Origin: Planctomycetota bacterium
GTDB taxonomy: Bacteria > Planctomycetota > UBA1135 > UBA2386
Length of the DNA: 8,515 nt
Direction of reading: 5' to 3'
Assembly: GCA_020425885.1 (NCBI GenBank)
Contig: JAGQRA010000952.1
Location: 1 to 8,515 of the forward strand
The position numbers and the translations under genes were made by a program. Positions within the stretch are counted from its first letter, which is position 1. Each line of letters starts with the position of its first letter. The notes beneath the pieces are model-generated. The model did no database searches. It had not been told where the DNA came from and saw nothing but the letters and a program-made list of their open reading frames with translations. Shown in pieces: positions 1 to 8,210 of this stretch.

Positions 1-1084
1 GGTCGACCTTGGCCAGCCCCGCGGTCGGTCGCAACGCGTCGACGATGCGCGCGCCGATCGGGATCATCCGCAAGGCGTCGAGGGCGTCGTCGTCGACGAC
101 GATGTCCTCGCCCGCCGCGCGCACCGAATAGCTCGGGCTGCCGAGCAGCCGGGTGATCTCGGCGGTGGCGTCGAGCCGTCCCTTCTCGGTCGATTGCTCG
201 AGGTGCACGACGAGGTCGCCGTCGCGGTCATTGGTGGCGACGAACGCGACCTCGGCGTCGCGCACGCCGCGCGGCAGGAACGGCGCCGAGACCAGGACGT
301 GTGCGAGCGTGCCACGAGCCTCGAGGTGCATCGCGCCGGCGTTGTTGGTGAAGGTGAGCGCGAGATCGCGCAGCGATCCGCCGACTTCGAGGTCTGGGCA
401 AGCGAAGCCGAGCCGCTGCTCCAGCCACCGCATCAGCTCGGCGTCGATCGCCCGGCTGCCGATCGTGGCGACCAGGCTGACGCCGCCGTCCTCAGTGTCG
501 ATGGTGCCGGACAGATCGACCCGGGTCTGCAGGCCGTCGATCCGGCCGCCGCCGGCGAGGGTCAGTTTGCCTGCCTGCGCGGTGGTCGGCAGCGCCCGCA
601 GCTCGATCGCGGCGATCTGCAGCGGCCGTCGTCCGGCGCCGAGATCGACGCGCAGCGTCGAATCGAGGATCTCGACGGCCGGGGCGCGGAAGTGCGAAGC
701 GCCGTGATCCCCCGCGCGCAGCAGTTGTCCGATCGTCGGCAGGCGGCTGCCGAGATCGACGACGAGGCCTTTGATCGCGACCTTCTGCAGCGCGACGAGT
801 TCACCGAAGGGGTCGGCGTCGAGGTCGATGTCGATGCGTTCGGCGGCCAGGAGTGCCGTGCCCGGGCGCGCGGGGTCGTCGATCGCGAGGCCGCGGACGG
901 TCAGTCGTCCGTTGGCGAGATCGAGCTCGGTGGCCCGGATCGCCGTCGGCGCGGCCACGGCCTCCGTGAGCTTGCGGCGGACGATCGTCGTCGCGGCGTC
1001 CGAACTGTGCAGCACGAACCAGGTCACGCAGCCCAGTGCCACGACGAATCCCAGCGACAACAGTAGAACCCGACGCCAGCTCAT
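1..1084 (-). CDS. AsmA/TamB-like inner-membrane-anchored envelope protein (N-terminal part, runs off window)
   Basis: Reading the minus strand from an ATG at 1084-1082 gives 361 codons with no stop up to the window edge, so the C-terminus is missing. The protein starts with a short basic stretch (MSWRR) and one hydrophobic segment at about residues 6-25, a signal-anchor. After it comes a soluble region with the layout of AsmA, TamB and YhdP N-termini: a helix with VRRKL near 35-39, then ELDLANGRLTVRGLAIDDP at 53-71, then LLAAERIDIDLD and a strand-rich series of similar segments. Family members span the periplasm as long beta-groove proteins that move lipids to the outer membrane or assist outer-membrane protein assembly. 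That role here is inferred from fold resemblance only. The ATG has no clear Shine-Dalgarno sequence; a TACGAT -10-like hexamer lies at 1101-1096 but has no good -35. The gene is divergent from the histone-like gene at 1337. The exact subfamily is not resolved. Confidence 0.72.
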   Translation of the reverse strand, partial: MSWRRVLLLSLGFVVALGCVTWFVLHSSDAATTIVRRKLTEAVAAPTAIRATELDLANGRLTVRGLAIDDPARPGTALLAAERIDIDLDADPFGELVALQKVAIKGLVVDLGSRLPTIGQLLRAGDHGASHFRAPAVEILDSTLRVDLGAGRRPLQIAAIELRALPTTAQAGKLTLAGGGRIDGLQTRVDLSGTIDTEDGGVSLVATIGSRAIDAELMRWLEQRLGFACPDLEVGGSLRDLALTFTNNAGAMHLEARGTLAHVLVSAPFLPRGVRDAEVAFVATNDRDGDLVVHLEQSTEKGRLDATAEITRLLGSPSYSVRAAGEDIVVDDDALDALRMIPIGARIVDALRPTAGLAKVD

Positions 1085-1230
1085 TGCTGTCGTTGATCGT
1101 AGCCGGCGGGCGTGATCGGCAGCAGTCGAAACGCAACCTGCCCGCACATGATCGATCGAGGCGACTAGACCGGATGGCTGAGAAATGGCGAGAAACGGCC
1201 TCTGGATGGCGTTTCCGCGCAGTTTTTCGT

Positions 1231-1258
1231 TTGACAGTCAAGGCCTTGATGTCACACT
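1231..1258 (+). promoter_or_regulatory. Candidate sigma70-type promoter of the histone-like gene
   Basis: A perfect TTGACA -35 hexamer sits at 1231-1236, preceded by a short T-run (1223-1227) in otherwise GC-rich DNA. With a 16-nt spacer the best -10 is CACACT at 1253-1258, which matches TATAAT at three of six positions, so the -10 is weak. Transcription would begin near 1264-1266, giving a leader of about 70 nt. The -35 is directly visible; promoter function is inferred. Confidence 0.4.
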
Positions 1259-1265
1259 TCGCGCG

Positions 1266-1308
1266 CGTTCGTTGATCTGCGGTACTTCGCTGCGGATCCA
1301 GGCGAACG
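1266..1308 (+). promoter_or_regulatory. Predicted stem-loop in the 5' leader of the histone-like mRNA
   Basis: Hand pairing gives one long hairpin: 1266-1273 with 1301-1308 (CGTTCG against CGAACG plus two G-U pairs), a 2-nt bulge (1299-1300), GATC 1274-1277 with GATC 1295-1298, then 1278-1283 with 1289-1294, closing a 5-nt loop ACTTC (1284-1288). That is 18 pairs, five of them G-U. The wobbles pair only in plus-strand RNA, as expected if the structure acts in this transcript. It would sit at or very near the mRNA 5' end if the candidate promoter is right, and ends 28 nt before the ATG. It could stabilise the mRNA or control translation. No known riboswitch class was recognised. Confidence 0.35.
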
Positions 1309-1336
1309 AAGACCACTCGTTTTTCAGAGACACACG

Positions 1337-1552
1337 ATGGCTGCCAAGAAAAAGAAGAAGGCCGCGAAGGCCAAGGCTGCTCCGGCCGAACTGATCATCT
1401 CGAAGTCGCGGACGAAGGCCGCGGTGCGGAAGTGCAACGTCTCTTCCGATTTCTACGGTGCGCTCGACGGCACCGTCCGCTCGCTGATCAAGGGTGCGGA
1501 AGACCGCGCCACGGCGAATGGTCGCAAGACCCTGCGTCCGCAGGATCTCTAG
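1337..1552 (+). CDS. Bacterial histone-fold DNA-binding protein with lysine-rich N-terminal tail
   Basis: A 71-residue basic protein. Residues 1-18 form a tail rich in lysine and alanine (7 Lys, including KKKKK at 4-8). The rest reads as a minimal histone fold: a short helix 1 about 23-33 (SK at 22-23, as in bacterial histones), loop 1 with N34-V-S-S, a long helix 2 about 37-60, loop 2 with N61-G-R-K-T65, and a helix 3 stub RPQDL at 67-71. In archaeal histones such as HMfB the matching segment is AGRKTIKAEDI; GRKT is the DNA-contacting loop and its Arg pairs with the Asp seven residues on. Here R63 and D70 keep that spacing. The Bdellovibrio histone Bd0055 shows a similar short layout with DGRKT. 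The likely role is compacting or bending chromosomal DNA as a dimer. The start is the only in-frame ATG before the tail; the Shine-Dalgarno match is weak (AGAGA at 1326-1330). The gene stands alone, divergent from the left-hand gene and convergent with the tsaB operon. Assignment is by motif recognition, not a search. An H1-like or HU-type protein is less likely, because the GRKT/R-D pattern is histone-specific. Confidence 0.83.
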   Translation: MAAKKKKKAAKAKAAPAELIISKSRTKAAVRKCNVSSDFYGALDGTVRSLIKGAEDRATANGRKTLRPQDL

Positions 1553-1587
1553 ATCGATCGATTCGGCTCATCGCGCTGGCCACTGTG

Positions 1588-1602
1588 GCGGATCCGATCC
1601 GC
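1588..1602. repeat. 15-bp near-perfect palindrome after the histone-like gene
   Basis: GCGGATC (1588-1594) and GATCCGC (1596-1602) are exact inverted copies around one central base. The site lies in the 74-bp gap between the histone-like stop codon and the terminator hairpin. It could be a small RNA hairpin or a protein-binding site; function is unknown. Confidence 0.3.
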
Positions 1603-1626
1603 GCGCAGGACTTCGCGATGGCCAGT

Positions 1627-1672
1627 GACACGGCCCGGTCGTCACACGGTTAGGTGGCGGCCGGGCCGTGTC
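1627..1672 (+). terminator. Strong terminator-like hairpin between convergent transcripts
   Basis: GACACGGCCCGG (1627-1638) is a perfect inverted copy of CCGGGCCGTGTC (1661-1672). Pairing continues inward: T1639-G1660 wobble, then CGTCAC (1640-1645) with GTGGCG (1654-1659). The total is 19 bp closed by an 8-nt loop at 1646-1653. No T-run follows on either strand, which is common for terminator-like hairpins in high-GC genomes. It lies 74 nt after the histone-like stop and 22 nt after the tsaB stop, so it may serve both. The two T-G wobbles become A-C mismatches in the minus-strand RNA, so the plus-strand (histone) transcript folds better. Confidence 0.65.
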
Positions 1673-1694
1673 GTAGGCGCGGCGAGTGGTGGCG

Positions 1695-2354
1695 TCATTC
1701 GGCGTAGCTGGCCATCAGGTAGCGCGGCTCGAGTTCGGCGCTCGTGCAGGTCGCGAGTTCGAGCCGGTCGCAGAACAGCTGCGCGGCGCTGATGGCGGTA
1801 ACCTCGACCACGTTCGCGCCGAGCGCTCGCAATGCCACGACATGTTCGACGGCCAGCGTCGATGGCGCGACGAAGGTGTCGGCGGTGGTCACGGTCGTCG
1901 CCAACTCGTCGAAGGTGACGGCCGCGGGTTCGCCGTGATGGCGCAACCTGCCGTCGACCGGCAGCAGGGTCGCACAATGGAATCGGCCGCGGCGCGCGTC
2001 GAGTATCGGTCGCAGGCGCGGCGCCTCTGCGACCGCGGCGCTGGCCATCAGTGCGAGGCTGTCGCAGGCCAGCACCTCGACGCCGCCGAAGTGCTGGAGG
2101 AAACGTGCGAACGTGATCGCGACGCGCAAACCGGTGTAGGAGCCGGGGCCGAGATCGACGCGCAGCTCGTCGAGGTCGGCCGGTGCGACTCCCGCGCTCG
2201 ACAGCAGGTCGAGCGCCAGACGCGCGAGGTCGCCGCGTTGTCCCGGTTCGGGGCAGGCCGTGCGCAGGCCGTCACCGGTGCGCAGACAGCAGGTGAAGGC
2301 ATGTTCTCCGGTCAGGTTGCTGCCGGAGATCGCGAGCGACGCCCGTTCGCTCAT
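1695..2354 (-). CDS. tsaB: tRNA threonylcarbamoyladenosine biosynthesis protein TsaB
   Basis: A 219-residue protein, normal for TsaB. TsaB is the non-catalytic partner of TsaD in transferring a threonylcarbamoyl group to A37 of ANN-decoding tRNAs in the cytoplasm. Visible family marks are GPGSYTGLRVA at 69-79 (usual form GPGSFTGLR), the following helix with ITFARFL, DARRGRFHCA at 119-128, corresponding to the family's DARRGEVY segment, and the C-terminal ELEPRYLM at 207-214. The N-terminal strand reads LAISGSN where most TsaB proteins have LAIDTS, so the Asp-Thr of the ASKHA phosphate-1 loop is absent; this should matter little because TsaB is not the catalytic subunit. Start is ATG 2354-2352, overlapping the glmM stop as ATGA, so translational coupling is likely. 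It is the last gene of the cdaA operon, just before the shared hairpin. Confidence 0.9.
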   Translation of the reverse strand: MSERASLAISGSNLTGEHAFTCCLRTGDGLRTACPEPGQRGDLARLALDLLSSAGVAPADLDELRVDLGPGSYTGLRVAITFARFLQHFGGVEVLACDSLALMASAAVAEAPRLRPILDARRGRFHCATLLPVDGRLRHHGEPAAVTFDELATTVTTADTFVAPSTLAVEHVVALRALGANVVEVTAISAAQLFCDRLELATCTSAELEPRYLMASYAE

Positions 2355-3703
2355 GCGCCCAGTTCCGCGGCGACGACGGCGGCGAGGTCCTGACAGAGGC
2401 GATCGCACAGCTCGGCGGTCTCGGCCTCGATCATGACCCGGCACTTGGGTTCGGTGCCCGAGTAGCGCAGCAGCAGGCGGCCGTTGTCGCCCAGCACGGC
2501 TTCGATCTCGGCGACCTTGGCCGCGATCCGCGGCACCGACTGCAGCTCCGGCTTCTGCGCCACCGGCACGTTGACGAGGCGTTGCGGGTAGCGCACCAAT
2601 CCTGAGAAGGCCGCGGCGAAGCCTGTGTCCGCCGTACCGCTGCCGAGGTCGAGCAGGCGCAGCGCGGTGTAGAGCCCATCGCCGACCAGGCCGTTGTCGG
2701 CGAACAGGATGTGTCCTGACTGCTCGCCGCCGATCGCAGCGCCGCGGCGCTGCATCGCGAGATACACGTTGCGATCGCCGACCGGCGTGACCTCGATCTC
2801 GACGCCGGCCGTGGCGAGGGCCTTGTGCAGTCCGAGATTGCTCATCACCGTCGCCACCACGAGATCGTGCGGCAGCTGCCTGCGCCGCGACAGCTCGCGT
2901 CCGAACAGGCACAGGACGTCGTCGCCGTCGCGCACCGCGCCGGTCTCGTCGACGAAGATGCCGCGGTCGCCATCGCCGTCGAGGCAGATGCCGAGGCAGG
3001 CGCCGTGTTCGCGCACCTGCGCCGCCATGACCTCCGGGTGCAGGGCGCCGACGCCATCGTTGATGTTGAAACCATCGGGTTCGCCGGCGATCTCGACGAC
3101 CGTGGCGCCGAACGCGCGCAGGATCCGCGGCGCCAGTTCGGAGCCACCGCCATGCGCCGCGTCGACGCAGATCGTGCGGCCGCCGAGGTCGAGGTCGGGA
3201 AACTGCCGGGCGCAGAGCTCGTCGTAGCGCAGCAGCAGGTCGTGGCCCTGGCGGATGCGCGGCGTGCCCGGCGCCGCCGGCCGCAGCTCGAGCGCGAGCT
3301 GCTCGAGTTCGCGCTCGCGCTCGCCGGCGAGCTTGCTGCCATCGCCGGCGAAGATCTTGATGCCGTTGTCGTGCGCCGGATTGTGCGAGGCGCTGATCAT
3401 GATGCCGGCGTCATGGGGCAGCACGCGCACGAGCTGGGCCAGCGCCGGCGTGGTGCACAGCCCGACGTCGGTGACGGCGACCTCGGCGGCGACCAGTCCC
3501 TGGGTCAGGGCCTCGAGGATCCACGGCGCCGACTCGCGGCCGTCGTTGCCGACCAGCACGCGCTTCTGGGCGCCGCCGGTGTGTTGCAGCAGCACGCCGA
3601 GCGCGGCGCCGACGCGGCGCAGGCTCTCGGGGTCCATCGGTGGCTGACCGGCAAGGCCGCGCAGCCCGTCGGTGCCGAAATGCAGGGGCTCGATCTCGCT
3701 CAT
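2351..3703 (-). CDS. glmM: Phosphoglucosamine mutase GlmM
   Basis: A 450-residue protein, the typical GlmM length. It converts glucosamine-6-phosphate to glucosamine-1-phosphate, the step before UDP-GlcNAc used for peptidoglycan and LPS. All four active-site signatures are present: FGTDGLRG at 9-16; the phosphoserine loop SASHNP at 104-109 (Ser106) followed by DNGIKIF; the metal loop DGDGDR at 242-247; the sugar-specificity loop GGEQSGH at 325-331; and the phosphate-binding loop RYSGTEPKCRVMIE at 413-426. The EQS in loop three and overall length fit GlmM rather than PGM/PMM. The frame is open further upstream, but the start MSEIEP at 3703 was chosen because it lies directly before FGTDG and overlaps the cdaR stop as ATGA, with AAGAAGGA immediately before it. 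The gene follows cdaA and cdaR in the order known from Firmicutes, where GlmM binds CdaA and lowers c-di-AMP synthesis. The same control here is an inference. Confidence 0.96.
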   Translation of the reverse strand: MSEIEPLHFGTDGLRGLAGQPPMDPESLRRVGAALGVLLQHTGGAQKRVLVGNDGRESAPWILEALTQGLVAAEVAVTDVGLCTTPALAQLVRVLPHDAGIMISASHNPAHDNGIKIFAGDGSKLAGERERELEQLALELRPAAPGTPRIRQGHDLLLRYDELCARQFPDLDLGGRTICVDAAHGGGSELAPRILRAFGATVVEIAGEPDGFNINDGVGALHPEVMAAQVREHGACLGICLDGDGDRGIFVDETGAVRDGDDVLCLFGRELSRRRQLPHDLVVATVMSNLGLHKALATAGVEIEVTPVGDRNVYLAMQRRGAAIGGEQSGHILFADNGLVGDGLYTALRLLDLGSGTADTGFAAAFSGLVRYPQRLVNVPVAQKPELQSVPRIAAKVAEIEAVLGDNGRLLLRYSGTEPKCRVMIEAETAELCDRLCQDLAAVVAAELGA

Positions 3704-4869
3704 TCCTTCTTCCGGATCTTGACGGCGATCGATCCGACCAGTGAGTAGTCGTTGAGGCCGACCTTCTCGGCGTACGGGCCGTGAAGCCACAGCGTGGCCT
3801 GGACCGTGAAGTCCGACTTGGGTTTGCCGTTGGTGTCCAGGGCATCGACCGGATCCAGCCAGACGCCGAGGCGCAGGTTCTCGCGGGTCCATTCGTTGCG
3901 CTGGGCCTCGGCGGTCTCGTCGTGGGCGATCTGATTGCCGATGTAGTTGCGCAGGGTGCCGCTGATCTTGATCGGCACCTTCCAGAAGCGCCTCGTGTCC
4001 TCCGGCCCGTACTGCCCGTGCAGTTCGAGCGGCAATGCGCCGTAGTCGATCATCAACGGCATCTCGACGTCGTAGGTCTCGAAGATCGGGTTGACCGGGA
4101 TGGTCATGGTCGGGTGCGGATCGAGGTCGAGGCCGAGCTCGGCGGGGGCCTCGAGATTGATCGCGGTGCTGACCATGCGCTCGTCATGGGAGCTGGTCAC
4201 CTCGGCCTTGAACGGCCGCGCGTCGGAGCCGAGGCTCTGCAGGAACGTCGCGATCTTGCTGGCGGAGCCGACCAGGGTCGCGATCTGCGGCTCGAACTTG
4301 GCCTTGTCGAGCTGCAGCCGGCCCTCGAGGTCGGGATCGTCGACCTTGAGCCTCACCCGATCGATGCTGATCGGCAACGGCTTCGACTCGACGCGGGCGA
4401 CGTCGAGCCGGATCACGTCCGGTTCGAGGGCGACCTCGAGGCCGCTGAGCTTGCTGTGCGGCTGCAGGTCGCGGGCCCGGATGTCGATGCTGCGGCGGTC
4501 TTCCTGCCAGTTCTTGCCGTCGAGCTGGACCTTCAGGTGAAGGGGCTGGCCCAGGGCCTCGGCGACCTCGGCCTTGGTGCCCTTGAGGATCACCTTGACG
4601 CGGCCGTCGAAGTCGCCGGCCGCGCTGAAGCGCTCGCCGACGTATTTGTTGTTGCCGAGCAGGACCTCGATGCTGTGAGCCGATTGGACCGAGCCGGTGA
4701 CGAGCCCGTCGGCCAGCAGGTATGCATCGATCGACCTGGTCTCGCTGACGCGGCTGTCGAGGAAGTACCACAGCCCGATCGCCAGCGCGATCGCGGCCAG
4801 CTTGCGGTACGGATCGGCGATGATGGTGCCGATCAGGCCCCGCCGCCGACGCCTGCTCGTCGGACTCAC
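3700..4869 (-). CDS. cdaR: YbbR-domain protein CdaR, membrane-anchored regulator/partner of CdaA
   Basis: A 389-residue protein with a basic N-terminus (RRRRR at 6-10), one transmembrane helix at about 23-38 (LAAIALAIGLWYFL) and a long outward-facing, strand-rich region that fits several YbbR repeats. YbbR proteins next to cdaA are known as CdaR and modulate the cyclase through the membrane. In this diderm the repeats would lie in the periplasm. The repeat sequence itself is divergent, so the call leans on topology and on position between cdaA and glmM. The start is taken as GTG 4869-4867, overlapping the cdaA stop in GTGA; it places the basic patch and helix at the N-terminus. The frame stays open up to 5091, but that extension is arginine- and proline-rich noise antisense-free within cdaA coding DNA. 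The C-terminus ends in KIRKKE. Confidence 0.85.
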   Translation of the reverse strand: MSPTSRRRRRGLIGTIIADPYRKLAAIALAIGLWYFLDSRVSETRSIDAYLLADGLVTGSVQSAHSIEVLLGNNKYVGERFSAAGDFDGRVKVILKGTKAEVAEALGQPLHLKVQLDGKNWQEDRRSIDIRARDLQPHSKLSGLEVALEPDVIRLDVARVESKPLPISIDRVRLKVDDPDLEGRLQLDKAKFEPQIATLVGSASKIATFLQSLGSDARPFKAEVTSSHDERMVSTAINLEAPAELGLDLDPHPTMTIPVNPIFETYDVEMPLMIDYGALPLELHGQYGPEDTRRFWKVPIKISGTLRNYIGNQIAHDETAEAQRNEWTRENLRLGVWLDPVDALDTNGKPKSDFTVQATLWLHGPYAEKVGLNDYSLVGSIAVKIRKKE

Positions 4870-5615
4870 GCCGCCTGCTCCAGTTGCAGCAGCGCTGCGA
4901 GGGCGTGTTCGAGCTGCTCGAGGGTGATGTCGTGGTTGAGCTTGCCGCCGATGGCGGTCGAGATGCTGCCGGTCTCCTCGCTGACCACCAGCACGATGGC
5001 GTCGGTCTCCTCGGACAGGCCGAGCGCGGCGCGGTGGCGGGTGCCGAGGCGCTTGTCGACATCGGGGTTCTGGCTGAGCGGGAACAGGCACGAGGCGGAG
5101 ACGATGCGGTCGTCGCGGACGACGATGCCGCCGTCGTGCAGCGCGCTCTTGGGATAGAAGATCGACTCGATCAGGTACGAGTTGAGTTCGGCGTCGATCT
5201 TGATGCCGTTGTCGGCCAGCTCGGTCAGCGAGGCCTCGCGCTCGATCGCGATCAGGGCCCCGACCCGATCCTTGCTCATGCGGGCGACCGCGCGCAGCAG
5301 GCGCGGCACGACCTTGCTGTCGTTGCGGAAGAAGCGGTTGAAGATCGGGGCATCACCGAGATGGAGGATGGCTTTGCGGATCTCGGGGTGGAAGACGACG
5401 ATCAGGCCGATCACGACCGAGCCGATGATCGCGTCGTAGACCACCGCCAGACGACCGAGGTGGAAGGTGTCGATGACGATCTTGAGCGCCACCATGCCGA
5501 TCAGCAGCATGGTCATGCCGTAGATGACCCCCGAACCGCGGGTCTCGCGCAGGAAGCGGAGGCCGGTGTAGATCAGCACGGCGAAGACGATGATCTCGAC
5601 CAGCATGCTGATCAT
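4866..5615 (-). CDS. cdaA: Diadenylate cyclase CdaA (c-di-AMP synthase)
   Basis: A 249-residue protein with three N-terminal transmembrane segments (about 4-20, 30-49 and 57-75) followed by a cytoplasmic DAC (DisA_N) domain. It joins two ATP into c-di-AMP, a messenger controlling osmolyte transport and envelope stress. Visible family marks are VVFHPEIRKA at 73-82 after the last helix, LHDGG at 159-163 (catalytic Asp161), the PLS stretch at 179-181, GTRHRAALGLSEETDA at 191-206 and VSEETGSIS at 211-219. The usual DGA catalytic motif reads DGG here. The RHR motif is intact, so the enzyme is expected to be active. Start ATG 5615-5613 gives a normal CdaA N-terminus; GGCGGTG lies just upstream as a weak ribosome site, and Met4 is the only nearby alternative. 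It heads a run of four genes joined by 4-nt overlaps. The folP gene often found between ftsH and cdaA elsewhere is absent. Confidence 0.95.
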   Translation of the reverse strand: MISMLVEIIVFAVLIYTGLRFLRETRGSGVIYGMTMLLIGMVALKIVIDTFHLGRLAVVYDAIIGSVVIGLIVVFHPEIRKAILHLGDAPIFNRFFRNDSKVVPRLLRAVARMSKDRVGALIAIEREASLTELADNGIKIDAELNSYLIESIFYPKSALHDGGIVVRDDRIVSASCLFPLSQNPDVDKRLGTRHRAALGLSEETDAIVLVVSEETGSISTAIGGKLNHDITLEQLEHALAALLQLEQAA

Positions 5616-5687
5616 CGTTCACCGCCATCGACCGTCCGATCGGTGGAGTGCTGCCATGGATGTCCAGGGGATGCCGGCATGCAGGGG
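5616..5687 (-). other. 72-bp spacer between ftsH and cdaA
   Basis: This gap holds a 10-bp perfect palindrome ATGCCGGCAT (5671-5680), flanked on both sides by CCCCTG in minus-strand reading. A TGGACA -35-like hexamer follows, but no -10-like element sits at the right distance. The gap is short enough for cdaA to be read through from ftsH. No terminator was found. Confidence 0.35.
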
Positions 5688-8027
<2,340 letters not shown>

Positions 8028-8039
8028 CTGGTTGTTCAC

Positions 8040-8210
8040 GAGCGCGACGATGGCCGGAAACCGGTCATCGGCGTTGGGGGGGCGAAGGCCGTAGCTACCT
8101 TGCCAACGTGCCCTCGCGGTGCCGATCGCCGCCCTGGGTTGGCAGGATAGGTCACCGCTCGGCAGGATGCCAGGAGGTGAAAGGGGCTTCGGGACCGGCG
8201 TGCACGCTGG
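8040..8210 (-). other. Spacer between the lptE-like gene and ftsH
   Basis: No gene is seen in these 171 bp. The spacer contains the candidate ftsH promoter (8144-8173), a G7 run at about 8077-8083 (C7 in the ftsH leader), a small CCGG-TTT-CCGG hairpin near 8055, and GCGTGCACGC, a 10-bp palindrome at 8198-8207 just after the lptE-like stop codon. The palindrome extends to 6 bp of stem around TGCA in plus-strand reading, and is too weak for a confident terminator call. Confidence 0.35.
8144..8173 (-). promoter_or_regulatory. Weak candidate promoter for ftsH
   Basis: In minus-strand reading, CTGGCA (8173-8168, four of six to TTGACA) is followed after 18 nt by TATCCT (8149-8144, four of six to TATAAT). 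The octamer ATCCTGCC occurs twice, 20 bp apart (complements of GGCAGGAT at 8141-8148 and 8161-8168), overlapping the -10 and abutting the -35. Two helical turns of spacing would suit a regulator, but the elements are too short to be sure. Confidence 0.22.

Noticed and set aside
194..1066. 290-codon open frame on the plus strand
   Set aside because: It lies entirely antisense to the AsmA/TamB-like gene, has no recognisable domain and reads as reverse-strand Asp/Glu/Arg/Ala bias caused by high GC. The minus-strand frame has a signal-anchor and family pattern.
801..1316. 171-codon minus-strand frame starting upstream of the AsmA-like gene
   Set aside because: It overlaps that gene in another frame, has an arginine-rich random composition and no motif. 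The chosen frame starts with a proper signal-anchor and runs to the window edge.
1337..1552. HU/IHF-like or H1-only interpretation of the small basic protein
   Set aside because: HU and IHF have a beta-arm and different conserved residues, and H1-like proteins lack the GRKT loop and R-D clamp. The Lys/Ala tail is only the first 18 residues.
2825..3748. 307-codon open frame on the plus strand
   Set aside because: It is the reverse of glmM, in which all four active-site loops are visible.
3704..3892. N-terminal extension of glmM
   Set aside because: The added residues overlap cdaR coding DNA and do not look like GlmM, which starts just before FGTDG.
4870..5091. N-terminal extension of cdaR
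   Set aside because: The extra residues are Arg/Pro/His-rich and come from cdaA coding DNA out of frame. The GTG at 4869 gives a normal N-terminus with a 4-nt overlap.
3781..5157. 458-codon open frame on the plus strand
   Set aside because: It is antisense to cdaR and the end of cdaA and lacks any motif; the sense frames contain a coherent membrane anchor and family motifs.
5660..5665. TGGACA -35-like hexamer ahead of cdaA
   Set aside because: It matches five of six bases of a -35, but nothing better than two of six for the -10 exists at 16-18 nt, so no promoter is called.
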